A stretch of 64,000 bases of DNA from an uncultured Clostridium sp. (GCA_948470605.1 CAOKPI010000001.1:70466-134465); one strand, 5' to 3'. Positions 42,556-53,669 are shown, counted from the stretch's first letter. The notes: generated by a model from the sequence alone, not told the origin. Numbers and translations: made by a program.

Positions 42556-43223
42556 TACTTTCTTCCTCCTAATTTTTGAAAAAGATTATTTTTTAGCTTA
42601 TTACTATCTCCTATTGTTACAGAATTATCTTCATAAATAATAATATTTAACTTATTATTTAATTCTTCTAATTTTTTGCCTGTAGTATCAATATCTAAAT
42701 CATCTAAACACCCAAATTCTTTATCTAGCTCTATAAGTACCTTTAGCAATTTCGTTCTTATTATACTTAATATTTTATTAAATGTCTCTTTAGTATATTT
42801 CATATAAATACTTATACATTGTATTTCTGTAGTATGATATACAATAGGAGCTAAATCTGTTAAATCTTTACCAACACCATTGCAATTATCATCTGAAGCA
42901 AATTTTTCAATTGATGATATATCCTGTGAAAAACTATTATTTTTTAATTTTTCTAAAATATCACTATCTACAGCTCCAGTAGGTAAGGGTTGTGCTGTTA
43001 CTTGAAAATTTCCATTAATCCCAGAATATATAATTTGCCCTAGTCCACTTTTCCTATATGATGGTATTCGTGCTTGACTAGGATAGCCATCTAGTTCATT
43101 TGTTGCCCAATCTATCAAGTTTTGATTTCCAACATCTGATGCGATTATTAGTAATCTATTAAATGCAACTTCTAATGATATTTCTTTATTTGCTATTTCC
43201 TTTATAATTTTACTTTTTGCCAT
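42555..43223 (-). CDS. AbiTii-domain protein
   Basis: ISLEVAFNRLLIIASDVGNQNLIDWATNELDGYPSQARIPSYR N-terminus; C-terminal VTIGDSNKLKNNLF. Confidence 0.75.
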   Translation of the reverse strand: MAKSKIIKEIANKEISLEVAFNRLLIIASDVGNQNLIDWATNELDGYPSQARIPSYRKSGLGQIIYSGINGNFQVTAQPLPTGAVDSDILEKLKNNSFSQDISSIEKFASDDNCNGVGKDLTDLAPIVYHTTEIQCISIYMKYTKETFNKILSIIRTKLLKVLIELDKEFGCLDDLDIDTTGKKLEELNNKLNIIIYEDNSVTIGDSNKLKNNLFQKLGGRK

Positions 43224-43234
43224 AAATAAAACCT

Positions 43235-43915
43235 CTACTCTTTATATCTAAATTTTTTCATTCTTTCTTCTTCTCTAGTAGATACTTCCTTTAGCCATTC
43301 AGCTAAACCTATACTATCATTATTTCTTAAAAATTCAAAATACTTTACCCTATCTTCTTTTGCTATAACGACAGGTGCTAAATTATTTTTTAATAATTCA
43401 TAATTTATAAGCAATCTTCCTGTTCTACCATTTCCATCTTCAAAAGGATGTATTTTTTCAAATTCAATATGATATTTAGCAATTTTAGCAAATATGTCTT
43501 GTTCATGGTGATTATAATTGTATATATAATACATCATTAAGTTTGGCACTTTTTCTGGTTCTGGTGGAATATGTTCACTACCTTGAATAAATACTTGTAC
43601 AGCTCTATAACCTTCCGTATCTTTAATATCTCTATTTATAGTTTCATTTAATTTCTTTATAAATCTTTCATCAAATTCTTCATTGTTTTGTAAATTTTTA
43701 AAAACTAATTCTAAGGCTTTTTTATGATTTATAGCTTCATATATTTCTCTTGGCTCTTTTCCTTCGATTTTAAAGCTATTGTCGTTGTAAAGAATAGCAT
43801 AAGTTTCAGCATAAGTAAGTGTACTTCCTTCAATAGCATTTGAATGGTAAGTACTTCTTGTTATTAAGTCCTCTAAATATTCTTTGTTATTTAAAATAAA
43901 TTCTAAAATAGTCAT
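43235..43915 (-). CDS. Fic family protein
   Basis: HIEFEKIHPFEDGNGRTGRLLINYELL (HPFxDGNGRxxR). Confidence 0.93.
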   Translation of the reverse strand: MTILEFILNNKEYLEDLITRSTYHSNAIEGSTLTYAETYAILYNDNSFKIEGKEPREIYEAINHKKALELVFKNLQNNEEFDERFIKKLNETINRDIKDTEGYRAVQVFIQGSEHIPPEPEKVPNLMMYYIYNYNHHEQDIFAKIAKYHIEFEKIHPFEDGNGRTGRLLINYELLKNNLAPVVIAKEDRVKYFEFLRNNDSIGLAEWLKEVSTREEERMKKFRYKE

Positions 43916-43929
43916 AAATTTCTCCTTTT

Positions 43930-44724
43930 CTATAATCTACTCATTATATCAATATATTCACCAGTAGTTAGCACTGTTTTGGGCAAATGTAATTGTGTGT
44001 AATAAGAATCATTATTTTTTTGATATATAGCATCTATAATTTTGCAATTTTCATCTTTATCAATTAACATCGCTAATCCCAACACATTATATTTTTTAGC
44101 TAGTTTGGCAGTATATAGTGCTACTCTATCAATTGCATTTATTGGTAATTCTTCATCATCAAAAGAGTCTATCTCAACAATTATAATGCTATTTTCTAAA
44201 TTGTTAATTTGCATTAAAATTTGTGGCTTAGGATCTTCGCTATTCTCAAAATCATTAAATATATTGTCTATTTCTAATATTGAAATATTTACATTTGATT
44301 TAGATTCTCCATAAGTAGTTTTACCAACTCCACAACAAAGTTCGTTTATTGCAATAATTATTGAGTTTTCATTTTTATAAGAATCTTTTACATTGTCAAT
44401 TTTACTTTTTAAATGATTGTATTTTTTCTGAATAATAGAAATATCTAAGGTACCTCTATCACTTTCATTAACAAATACGTCTGGTGTTCTTCCAAGTAAG
44501 TAATCAATTGAAACATTAAATATTGTAGCAAGCTTTTTTATTGCTTCTATATTTGGTTCTCTCATATCTAATTCATATTTTGATATTGCTGCAGATTCTA
44601 CCCCTAATCTAGTTGCAATATCTTTTTGAGTAAGTCCATTTTTTTCTCTTAAATACTTTATTCTTTCCCCATTTGTCATAGTTTTGCTCCTTTTTAATTT
44701 ATGTTTAAATTTTATCATATCCAT
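43930..44724 (-). CDS. XRE-family transcriptional regulator
   Basis: IKYLREKNGLTQKDIATRLGVESAAISKYELDMREPNIE. Confidence 0.92.
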   Translation of the reverse strand: MDMIKFKHKLKRSKTMTNGERIKYLREKNGLTQKDIATRLGVESAAISKYELDMREPNIEAIKKLATIFNVSIDYLLGRTPDVFVNESDRGTLDISIIQKKYNHLKSKIDNVKDSYKNENSIIIAINELCCGVGKTTYGESKSNVNISILEIDNIFNDFENSEDPKPQILMQINNLENSIIIVEIDSFDDEELPINAIDRVALYTAKLAKKYNVLGLAMLIDKDENCKIIDAIYQKNNDSYYTQLHLPKTVLTTGEYIDIMSRL

Positions 44725-44972
44725 TTTGGAAAGTCAATCAAATCTATTTATTTCAATAAATTTTTAATATTGAAGTTATACAAAGTTTAAAAACTTTTCA
44801 AAAATTTTGAAAAAGGCATTGACATTTTATCCATTTTGGATTATTATATTTTTATCCAAAACGGATAGTTAAATTTGAAGGGAGGTTATAGTTAATAAAA
44901 GTAAATGTCTATTTTTTTACTTGTCAAGTATCCAAAATGGATAAATAATAAATTTCAAAGGAGGACAAAATT

Positions 44973-45218
44973 GTGAATGAGAATTTTAGTGAAGAACTTA
45001 AGAAAGAATTAGTAAAACAAGCAGTTAAAAGCTTAGAAGATCCATTTAAAATGCTAACTGTAAAAGATGTAGCAAAAGACTTATATATGGGAGAAAACAA
45101 AACAAACGAAATTTTTAATCGTGCAGACTTCCCTTCTGTAAACATAGGCAAAACTAGAAAAATACAAAAAATCGCTTATATTTTATGGAAGATGGAAAAA
45201 AGGATTGATGTTATATGA
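44973..45218 (+). CDS. Helix-turn-helix (excisionase-like) DNA-binding protein
   Basis: MLTVKDVAKDLYMGENKTNEIFNRADFPSVNIGKTRKI. Confidence 0.65.
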   Translation: MNENFSEELKKELVKQAVKSLEDPFKMLTVKDVAKDLYMGENKTNEIFNRADFPSVNIGKTRKIQKIAYILWKMEKRIDVI

Positions 45219-45378
45219 AAAAAATTAAAAAGCATTTATACAAAAGTTCACTTTGGAGAGCAGACTTTTGCACAAATGCCACATAAAGATATTTCTAATC
45301 TTTATAAGAATAGTATATCATTTTTCCTTATATTTAACAATAGAGAAACAAGTATAATTACTAGAAAGTGAGAGAAAA

Positions 45379-46182
45379 ATGGAAAAAGTAAAAAGATATT
45401 ATTGGATAAAGCTAAAAACAGATTTCTTTAATTCAGATGAAATAGACTTTTTATTATCACAAAAAGATGGTTGTCAATACATAGTTCTATATCAAATGCT
45501 ATGCTTACAAACTGCTAACAACAATGGGGAATTAGCATCAAGAGCTGGAGAAATGATTGTTCCATACAAGCCTGAAAAAATTGCAAGAGATACTAAATAT
45601 TTTAGTATAGATACTGTTATTGTAGCTTTAGAACTATTTAAAAAATTGCATCTAATTTATATAGATAATGGAGATTGTTTAAAAATAGCAGGTTTTGAAA
45701 ATATGGTAGGTAGTGAAACAGCTTGGGCAAAACAAAAAAGAGCACAAAGAGAAAAACAAAAATTATTAGGTGGACATTGTCCAGCAGATAGTCCACAAGA
45801 GATAGATATAGATAAAGAGTCAGATATAAAGTTAGATAAAGATATAGAAAGTGATGAATTGAAAGATAGATTTAATTTTATTAATTTAAAATTAAATAAA
45901 ATAAACCTAGTTCAAGAAGAAACAACAGGATATAACGCAATTTTTAGTCAAAAGAAAATATATTTTTCAAGCATAGAATATTTGCCAGAAAATTTATTAA
46001 CTCAAATAAAACTATATCAATTAGCAATAAAAAGATTGTATGACAATAAGCAAGCTGAATTATTAGAAAAAGTTACTTTACCTATACTAGAAAAAGTATT
46101 TGGTAATATTTTGAAAAGTAAAGATATTGAAAACATAGTAGAATATTATATTTCAAGTTTAATTAATGAACTTGCAAAATAG
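45379..46182 (+). CDS. Phage replisome organizer N-terminal-domain protein
   Basis: RYYWIKLKTDFFNSDEIDFLLSQKDGCQYIVLYQMLCLQTANNNG. Confidence 0.8.
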   Translation: MEKVKRYYWIKLKTDFFNSDEIDFLLSQKDGCQYIVLYQMLCLQTANNNGELASRAGEMIVPYKPEKIARDTKYFSIDTVIVALELFKKLHLIYIDNGDCLKIAGFENMVGSETAWAKQKRAQREKQKLLGGHCPADSPQEIDIDKESDIKLDKDIESDELKDRFNFINLKLNKINLVQEETTGYNAIFSQKKIYFSSIEYLPENLLTQIKLYQLAIKRLYDNKQAELLEKVTLPILEKVFGNILKSKDIENIVEYYISSLINELAK

Positions 46183-46352
46183 CAATATCCATTATAGATT
46201 TGCAGGAGGTGAAAAAGTTTGCCTTAAGTAATATCTAATAAGATTATACTAAAGAATAGTCTAATTAGAAAGGTTATTTAAAATATAAAATATGTTTATG
46301 AAATCTATATTAAATAAACCTTATAAACATATTATACGAGGAGGTCAAGATT

Positions 46353-47434
46353 ATGAAGAAAAAAAGAAGAAGAGAAAATGGCGAAGGTACAATATTTGAA
46401 GATAAGAAAAATAAAAGATAGATAGGTCAATACATATCAGGAATATCTTCAGAAGGAAAAACTATTAGAAAATCAGTATATGGAAAAACTCAAAAAGAGG
46501 TTTTAAATAAATTAAATGAAATTAAATACAAAATGAATAATGATACGTATGTAGAGAAAAATGGAATTGAATTAGTAAAAATAATGGAGGATATAAGAGA
46601 AGAAAAACTTGCGTCAAATACAATTTCTGGTGGTCAATATGCTAGATTACAATGGACTATCAATAAAATTAAAAATAGCAAAATTGGAAATATGAAAATA
46701 CAAGATATAACCAAAGATGATATTCAAGAATTTTTAAATTCTGTCAAAGATTTAAGTGATTCATATATTAAGAAACTTTATGAACAATTTGTACAAGCAT
46801 ATCGCAGAGCAGAAATTAAAAAATACATTTCTTATAACCCAATGTATGAAGTTATAAAACCAAAAAGTAATAAGCAAACTAAAATTGTTGAAGCATTAGG
46901 TATCAACATTCAAAAAGCATTTACAGAATATCTAAATAAAGTTTCAATAGAAAATGAACCATATAAAAATATATTTTTAATACAAATGATAAAGAATTTG
47001 CGATTATTTTAGGAAATAAGACGAAAACTTATGCAGGTAATAGAACTTTACCTATACCAGAATTTTTGGTACCAATTTTTAAAGAACAAGTAAAATATAC
47101 AAATGAAAATTTACACAATTTAATATTTACAAATAATGATACTTATATAATAACATCTGCAGTCAATAAAGAGTTAAAAAGAATATTTAAAGAAGAACTA
47201 AATGTAAATCCAATAAATATAAGTTCGCATTGTTTAAGACATACATATGGAACAAGGTGCATTGAAGCAGGAATGACTGCAGTTGTTTTACAAAGATTAA
47301 TGGGGCATAAAGATGTAACAGTTACTTTAAATACATATACATCCGTGTTTAATAAATTTAAAGAAGATGAACTTGAAAAAGTAAATAACTATTTAAATAA
47401 TAACCAATTAAATTTTGTAAATTGCAGTAATTAA
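46353..47434 (+). pseudogene. Degraded tyrosine integrase
   Basis: In-frame TAG after MKKKRRRENGEGTIFEDKKNKR, internal deletion near 47000; C-term SSHCLRHTYGTRCIEAGMTAVVLQRLMGHKDVTVTLNTY. Confidence 0.85.
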
Positions 47435-47558
47435 GATGTCAAATATATAGTATTGCAAGCTTCCTATTTGTAAGTACAAGTACTACAAATAGAGCTTGCA
47501 AAAATTGGGAGAACCCAAACCCCTTAATTTGTTTTAGGGAAAATTAAGGAGGAATACA

Positions 47559-47867
47559 ATGCCCAAAGATAAGAAAATAAATGTACGATTAACTGAAAGC
47601 GAAAAAAAGAAAATTAAAGAAAAAGCTAAAAAGTGTAGTATTACTATTTCTAAATTTATAATTAGTTCTTGTTTAAAAGATAAAATTGTCATTGTAAATG
47701 GATTGGATAAAGTAAATATAGAACTTAGAAGAATAGGAAATAATATTAATCAATTAACAAGACTTGCAAATGAAAAAATAATTACAGTAGTTAACTTGAA
47801 AGAACTGCGAATGGAAGTGAATAATATATGGCAATTATTGAAGCAATTAGTTCAAAAGCAAACTTAA
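47559..47867 (+). CDS. MobC-like plasmid mobilization relaxosome protein
   Basis: INVRLTESEKKKIKEKAKKCSITISKFI ... NIELRRIGNNINQLTRLANEK. Confidence 0.85.
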   Translation: MPKDKKINVRLTESEKKKIKEKAKKCSITISKFIISSCLKDKIVIVNGLDKVNIELRRIGNNINQLTRLANEKIITVVNLKELRMEVNNIWQLLKQLVQKQT

Positions 47868-48935
47868 AAAGAATTATAAATTATGTTACACAAGACAAAA
47901 AAACAAATATAAATCTAGTTGCAGGAAAAGATTGCTTAGCTGAAAGTTGTTCAGAAGAAATGCAATATATAAAAAATTTGTACCATAAAAATAATGGTAG
48001 ACAATATATACATATTATTCAATCATTTGATCCTAAAGATAATTTAAAACCTAATCAAGTGCATAATGCAGGATTAGACTTAGCAAATACATTTACTGGA
48101 TTTCAAGTATTAGTAGCAACACATATTGATAAAAGTCATTTACATAATCATCTAATTGTAAATTCTGTATCTTTTGAAAATGGATATAAAATTCAAATGA
48201 GTAAAAAGGATTTACAATATTTAAAGGATTATTCTGATAAATTATGCTTAGAGATTGGTGCTTCAGTTATTCCTAAAAAGGAAAACACTCAATACATAAA
48301 AAAACGAATATAGAGTAGCTGAACAAGGTAAAAGTTGGAAATTCAAATTAATAAATGCAATTGATTTTTCCTTAGCAGAAAGTACTAATAAAGAAGATTT
48401 TATAAAATCAATGAATAAATTAGGTTATCAAGTTAATTGGACTGACACAAGAAAATACATCACATATACAACACCTGAAGGTTATAAATGTAGAGATAAT
48501 AAATTATATGATAAAAAATATTCAAAAGGAGTACTGGAAAATGAATTTAGAAGAATTAAAGAAGAACAATCAAATAGTAAAGGAAAGTCAAGTAATTCCA
48601 TCAATAGTAAAAATGAATTATTATCTAGTAGAACCAGAGATAATGAAGGATTTATATCAAATGGAACAAGCAATAGCAGAAGATATGACAATTATGAAAA
48701 AGAAAGTTCAAGATACACAAGAAGATTTATTAAAGACAATATAAGAATGAACGAGGAAATGAAGAAATTAGTGGAGGAAAAAGTGAAAGATCAATTTTAC
48801 AATCTGAAACGCGAATTGAAAGCTACAGAAGAAGAACAGAAACGCAAAATTTTCAAAATAAAATGGAAAATAGGATTAGTAACGTTCCTGGTGGGATTAT
48901 TGCTATCAGCAATATGGTTTCTACCCCACAAATAA
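47828..48935 (+). pseudogene. MobA/VirD2-type relaxase, frameshifted
   Basis: THIDKSHLHNHLIVNSVSFENGYK; frame break in A7 tract 48298-48304. Confidence 0.85.
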
Positions 48936-49130
48936 ATAATAGACCTAAAAAGAAAATTAAAGGTTATAGAACTTTATCAAAACAAGCTATGAAGGAATAT
49001 GCTATTAAAATGGCTAATGTAGGTTTTATTCGTTGGGAAGAAGATGAGTTGTAGAAACTTACAAATTTTTACTAGACAATATAAAACTATTAATGTATAA
49101 TGCAAACATAATAGTAAAGAGGTTTTATCT

Positions 49131-50931
49131 ATGGAACAAATGAGTAAGGAAAAACTAATTGAATACTTTATAGAACAACTGGGTGATAATGAAGCTTTAG
49201 GCAATGTAATGTCTATAGATCAAATAAGAAAAAAATTAAATTATATAATAAAAGATGTAACTTATAACGATGAAATAGGATGTTTCGCTGGTGGTTGTGA
49301 AATGGATTTAGAAGGAAGAGTAAATATTAATTTTGATTTAAGAAAAATATCTTGGTCAGAGGAAAAAGTAATTATTGTACATGAATTGTTACATGCTCTT
49401 TCAGCAACTGCAAAGCCACATATTCCAGGAGTACAATTACAAAAATATGGATTACATTTACAGTATTTAAGGAAGATTTATGATGAGGAAACAGGAAAGA
49501 CATATAGTTATATAAGTAGAGATGAGGAAACAGGAAAGACATATAGTTATATAAGTAGAAATGTTGCTATTAATGAGGGAATGACAGATACATTAGCAGA
49601 AATAATTACAGGTTCAGCTCAAAATGGATATAGTACAGAAAAAGACATCTATAAAATATTATCAATTGTTATTGGTAAAGAGAATATGCTTAGACAGTAT
49701 TTTTCCGAAACTCCTGACGAAGAGCCGTTAGATATTTTAAAAAAAGATCTTATTAGAAAATATGGAGAAATTTTAGGTAACGACATTAATAATGATTTAA
49801 AAAGAGTATTACGATTATCAGATCAATTACTTGATTTAGATAGAAATGATACTATTCATGGAATTAATAATGATGGAAGAAATCTTCAATCTAAAACAAA
49901 AGAGGAAATGTATAAGATTTTAGAAGGTATGATTGAGAAAGTAATAGAAAATGAACCCAATATCATAAATAAAATTAATAATATTTTAATACCAACTTTT
50001 TCAACGAGTTTAAGTGAAAAATTTTCTGAAAAAATATTTAGAGAATTAAGAGAAAGTAAAATAATAGGATATAATGAAAAACAAAATATTTCGCATATTA
50101 TATTAACAAAATATTTTGAATTATGCAAAAAAAGAAATGTCGATTTAATAAGCGATTTATGCATAGAAAGTGGTAATATCTCACAACAAATGTGGAATAA
50201 AAAGCCAATATTAAAAAGTGTACTTGCTCAAGTGTTTAAAAATACAATAGGACAAATCGTACCAAGATCAATTGATTATATGAATAAACAATTAGATAAA
50301 ATTAAATATCGTCAAGTTGGAGACTATTATATGTTCCTTTGTCATGAAGAATATAATGAAGCATATGCAGCAAGTGACGGTTCTTCAAATGGCAAAATGT
50401 TCGATAAAGATGGCATAAGTATAGAGGAAACTGAACTTTATAGCTTTTTTTCTAAGCCAATTAACAATGAAACATTTTCTGATAAATATAACGATATATT
50501 AAAAGAAAAGTTTAAAATTTCACGAGATGAAAGCATAACAATTTTAAAGGAACAGTTAAGAGAAAAAGTAAAAGAATTTAAAGTTAAAACACTAATTGAT
50601 AAAGAAAACAAAGAATATGAAGATTTTATGCTTATTTCAATAGCGAGAAACTTATTAAAAGTAGAGTATATTCCTGATTTAGATGATTATGATAATATCT
50701 ACGAATTTTATTCTGTAGATTCTAATGGTTTATTGCAACCGGTAGAACTACGGAGAAGAACGAAGATTTATTGATGATATGTCAGAACTAGATATTGAAC
50801 TGCAAAAACAAACTCAAGATATATCAGTAACAGAAATGATGCAAGAAACAGATATAATGCAAAAAACATTAAAAGGAAATGAATCTATAACAGAAAAAAA
50901 TTTAATAGGAGAAGATAGGGATGGCAAATAA
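49131..50931 (+). CDS. Putative zinc metallopeptidase-like protein; 599 aa with +1 frameshift at CGG (50751-50753)
   Basis: VHELLHAL (HExxH); skipping C gives ...PVEL-GEERRFIDDMSELDIELQ... open to TAA 50929-50931. Confidence 0.7.
49481..49558 (+). repeat. 39-bp in-frame tandem duplication
   Basis: gatgaggaaacaggaaagacatatagttatataagtaga x2 (DEETGKTYSYISR x2). Confidence 0.95.
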
Positions 50932-51136
50932 AATTAAAATAGACAATCAAGAATTATTAGTATTATTAGAATTTGAAGATTCTGAATATAAAAATATTAT
51001 AATGTGTCTGGATGAAAAAGATGAAAAAGTATTTGTAATTAATAACAAAATTGTAACAGATAAGAGTATAATTGATAAAATAAATAAAAAATATAGTTTA
51101 GAATTACCAGATGAATTAAAAGGCATAATATTTTAA
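50921..51136 (+). CDS. Small hypothetical protein
   Basis: 71 aa, overlaps end of frameshifted 49131 gene. Confidence 0.55.
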   Translation: MANKIKIDNQELLVLLEFEDSEYKNIIMCLDEKDEKVFVINNKIVTDKSIIDKINKKYSLELPDELKGIIF

Positions 51137-51153
51137 TAAGAGGTGCACAAATT

Positions 51154-51609
51154 ATGACTTATGAAACAAGGCAAGCTTATTCAGAAATATGTATGGTTTT
51201 GGAATATATGCCAAGTGAGTACGTAAAGAAAATTCCTAAAAAGGTAATAGAACTGTTTCAAACTGAAAAGCTAGAAAATTATGATGTGAATATTAATAAA
51301 ACAAATCCAATAGATAAAAATTATTTAAGTAAAAAAGCTATGATAATAATTGCTATGCTTAATTATCAATATTGGTGTCCAAATAAAAAAGTAAAAGATG
51401 ATTTATATAAACAATACTTATCGAATAATGAAAAGTATCAAAAAGAAATCGAAGAAAAATATAATGTAGACAATATATTTAAAAATAGGCAAAAACTAAT
51501 TCAAGATGAGAATGTAAATGAAAATACTATATCAATAATTGAATATAAAGAATCATTTTTCACTATACTATTTAAAAAGATAAAATCTTTATTTAAAAAG
51601 CATAAATAA
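51154..51609 (+). CDS. Hypothetical protein
   Basis: 151 aa ORF. Confidence 0.55.
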   Translation: MTYETRQAYSEICMVLEYMPSEYVKKIPKKVIELFQTEKLENYDVNINKTNPIDKNYLSKKAMIIIAMLNYQYWCPNKKVKDDLYKQYLSNNEKYQKEIEEKYNVDNIFKNRQKLIQDENVNENTISIIEYKESFFTILFKKIKSLFKKHK

Positions 51610-51775
51610 ACTAGATATAATTGAATGCAATTATTACATTCAAAAAAGTTTAGTTGAATGTAATTTTGAATGCAGTAACACAGATATAGAGAAATTTTGA
51701 AAAAGCTTGATAAAAGAAAAAAGGCTTAAAATAGCCTAAAAATAAAAAAAGAAACTTGCAAAAAGCTCCTTTTTC

Positions 51776-51787
51776 TGGTCGAGGCGA
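51776..51787. other. Putative att site between two tandem elements
   Basis: TGGTCGAGGCGA, matching the tRNA-Pro 3' end and 42264-42275. Confidence 0.7.
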
Positions 51788-51929
51788 GGTACTCTACCTA
51801 AATGCTATTTTTCCTTATATATCAATGTTTTCAAAGAACTATTTTTAATTGTTGAAGTTTTTTGTTGAAAGTTTAATGTTTTTTATACTATTAAATTTCA
51901 ACAAATTCTATCTAGTTTTCTTTAGTATT

Positions 51930-53318
51930 TTAAGCACTTTTATCTTCTGTAGAAAAGTCAACTCCAAAAATATTCTTACCTATTAAATAGTCTTCAACAT
52001 TTTTATTTTCAGAGCTTTCAAATTCACTATCTACATCAACATAGTATTGCATAGTTATTGTAATATCTGAATGACCTAATATCTTTTTTAGAACTGCTGG
52101 TGCAATTTTAGCTTCAGCACATCTTGTTGCAAATGTTCCTCTTAACATATGAGTATGAACATCAGTCTTTTGGACTAATTGCCCTTTGTTGTTTTCTTCT
52201 TCATATATACCAATTCTAAGTTTCATTGCAATTCTTTTTAAGTTACTATTTATAGAATTTTCTATATGCATTGTCTTATCTTCTTTACAAAATAGTAAAT
52301 GAGTTTTATTTGTTATTTTATGCTCTAATGCTGATTCAATTATCTGCTTACTTATATTTGTCATGGTTAATGTTCTTTCTCCATTTTCAGTTTTAGCAGT
52401 TTCTCCAATTATTGCTTTACCACTAATATTTTTAGTTTGAGTTTTTCTTATATAGATTTTTCCATTTGCTAAATCAATATCTTTTTCATAATCTAAAACT
52501 AATGCTTCGCCAATTCTCATTCCTGTAGTTAATAATAGCAAAAACAAATATTTATTAGGGCATTTTTCATAGTTTATAGAATTTAGATAATCTACTAATT
52601 TCTTTTGTTCTTCAATAGTTAATGACTTTCTATGATGGCTTTTATATTCGCTTTTTGGTTTTTCAACTCTTTTCCAACCTGTCATAAAATTATCTGTTAT
52701 TATATTTTCATAAGTTGCTTGTCCAAATGCCATACATATTAGTTCATAAGTCTGTTTTATTGTGCTTTTAGAATATAATTTTAAGCTTTCTAAATATTTG
52801 ATTACATCTTCTCTTTTTACTTTTGTTATAGGTATATTAGTAAATTTTTCTTTTTGCAGTTTCTTTAATGTATCAGTTTTTCTTTTAAAAGTAGCTTGTT
52901 TTATTTTGCCTAACTTGAAATCCTCTTTTAATACACTTTCTACTAAATCAACTATTGTTTTATTGCTTTTGGTAATAATTTTAATTCCACCATTCTGATC
53001 CAATTTTAATTTTTCAGTTAAAGCTTTATTAAAAGCTTCCGTTTCATCTTTTCCAACAAAAGTTTTTGTCATTGTTTTTCCTGTAGTTGTATCTCTACCT
53101 ATTGTTAATACAGCTTTAGGTGTTATTATAAAATAAAAATATTCACATTCTACATTGTTATTAAATACTTTACCATTTTCAAACTTACTAATATTTTTAT
53201 ATTTACAAGTGTTTTTAAACTTACAGCTATTACAGATTTCTTTACTAGATAGTTTTGTATTTTTATCTTTGATTCTCTTTAATAGATAAGTTCCTGATGT
53301 TATTCCTTTAATTTTCAA
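51930..53318 (-). CDS. Tyrosine-type site-specific integrase
   Basis: TTGMRIGEALVLDY; HTHMLRGTFATRCAEAKIAPAVLKKILGHSDITITMQYY. Confidence 0.95.
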   Translation of the reverse strand: MKIKGITSGTYLLKRIKDKNTKLSSKEICNSCKFKNTCKYKNISKFENGKVFNNNVECEYFYFIITPKAVLTIGRDTTTGKTMTKTFVGKDETEAFNKALTEKLKLDQNGGIKIITKSNKTIVDLVESVLKEDFKLGKIKQATFKRKTDTLKKLQKEKFTNIPITKVKREDVIKYLESLKLYSKSTIKQTYELICMAFGQATYENIITDNFMTGWKRVEKPKSEYKSHHRKSLTIEEQKKLVDYLNSINYEKCPNKYLFLLLLTTGMRIGEALVLDYEKDIDLANGKIYIRKTQTKNISGKAIIGETAKTENGERTLTMTNISKQIIESALEHKITNKTHLLFCKEDKTMHIENSINSNLKRIAMKLRIGIYEEENNKGQLVQKTDVHTHMLRGTFATRCAEAKIAPAVLKKILGHSDITITMQYYVDVDSEFESSENKNVEDYLIGKNIFGVDFSTEDKSA

Positions 53319-53477
53319 TGTACTTTCGTCCTTTCCTAAAATTTTAGGAAATACCTTGCTTTTTTAAGTTTTTTAATGTTATAATACATACAGAAACATT
53401 TATGCAAGGTAATCCTTGTGATTTGAGATTTAAAATGTTTTTTGAAGGTTTAAATGGGCTTATTTAAATCTTCTTTT

Positions 53478-53669
53478 TTAATCATTTGTAATTTCATTAT
53501 TTTGAAAATAATCTTTAAAAGATTGTTCCATTACAAGCCAAGACTTACCGATTTTCTTTGCTGGAAAATCTTTTTTATGAAATAATTCTAAACATGTCTT
53601 ATTTCCAATTCTTAATGCCTGTCTAATGTCTTTTGTTTCTAAAAATATTGTACCATTTAATGTTTTCAT
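53478..53669 (-). CDS. Excisionase-like HTH protein
   Basis: DIRQALRIGNKTCLELFHKKDFPAKKIGKSWLV, directly upstream of the integrase. Confidence 0.8.
   Translation of the reverse strand: MKTLNGTIFLETKDIRQALRIGNKTCLELFHKKDFPAKKIGKSWLVMEQSFKDYFQNNEITND

Noticed and set aside
46353-47434. Degenerate integrase as programmed recoding
   Set aside because: It has both a TAG at a likely Trp position and an internal deletion; pseudogene.
48298-48304. Relaxase frame break as another CGG-type event
   Set aside because: The +1 lies in an A7 homopolymer with no CGG; ordinary slippage or decay in a degraded element is simpler.
5553-50931. CGG reassigned to another amino acid (as reported for Trp or Gln in some Firmicutes)
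   Set aside because: A sense reassignment keeps the zero frame, which meets a stop 1-8 codons later at all six sites; only a +1 shift restores homologous sequence.
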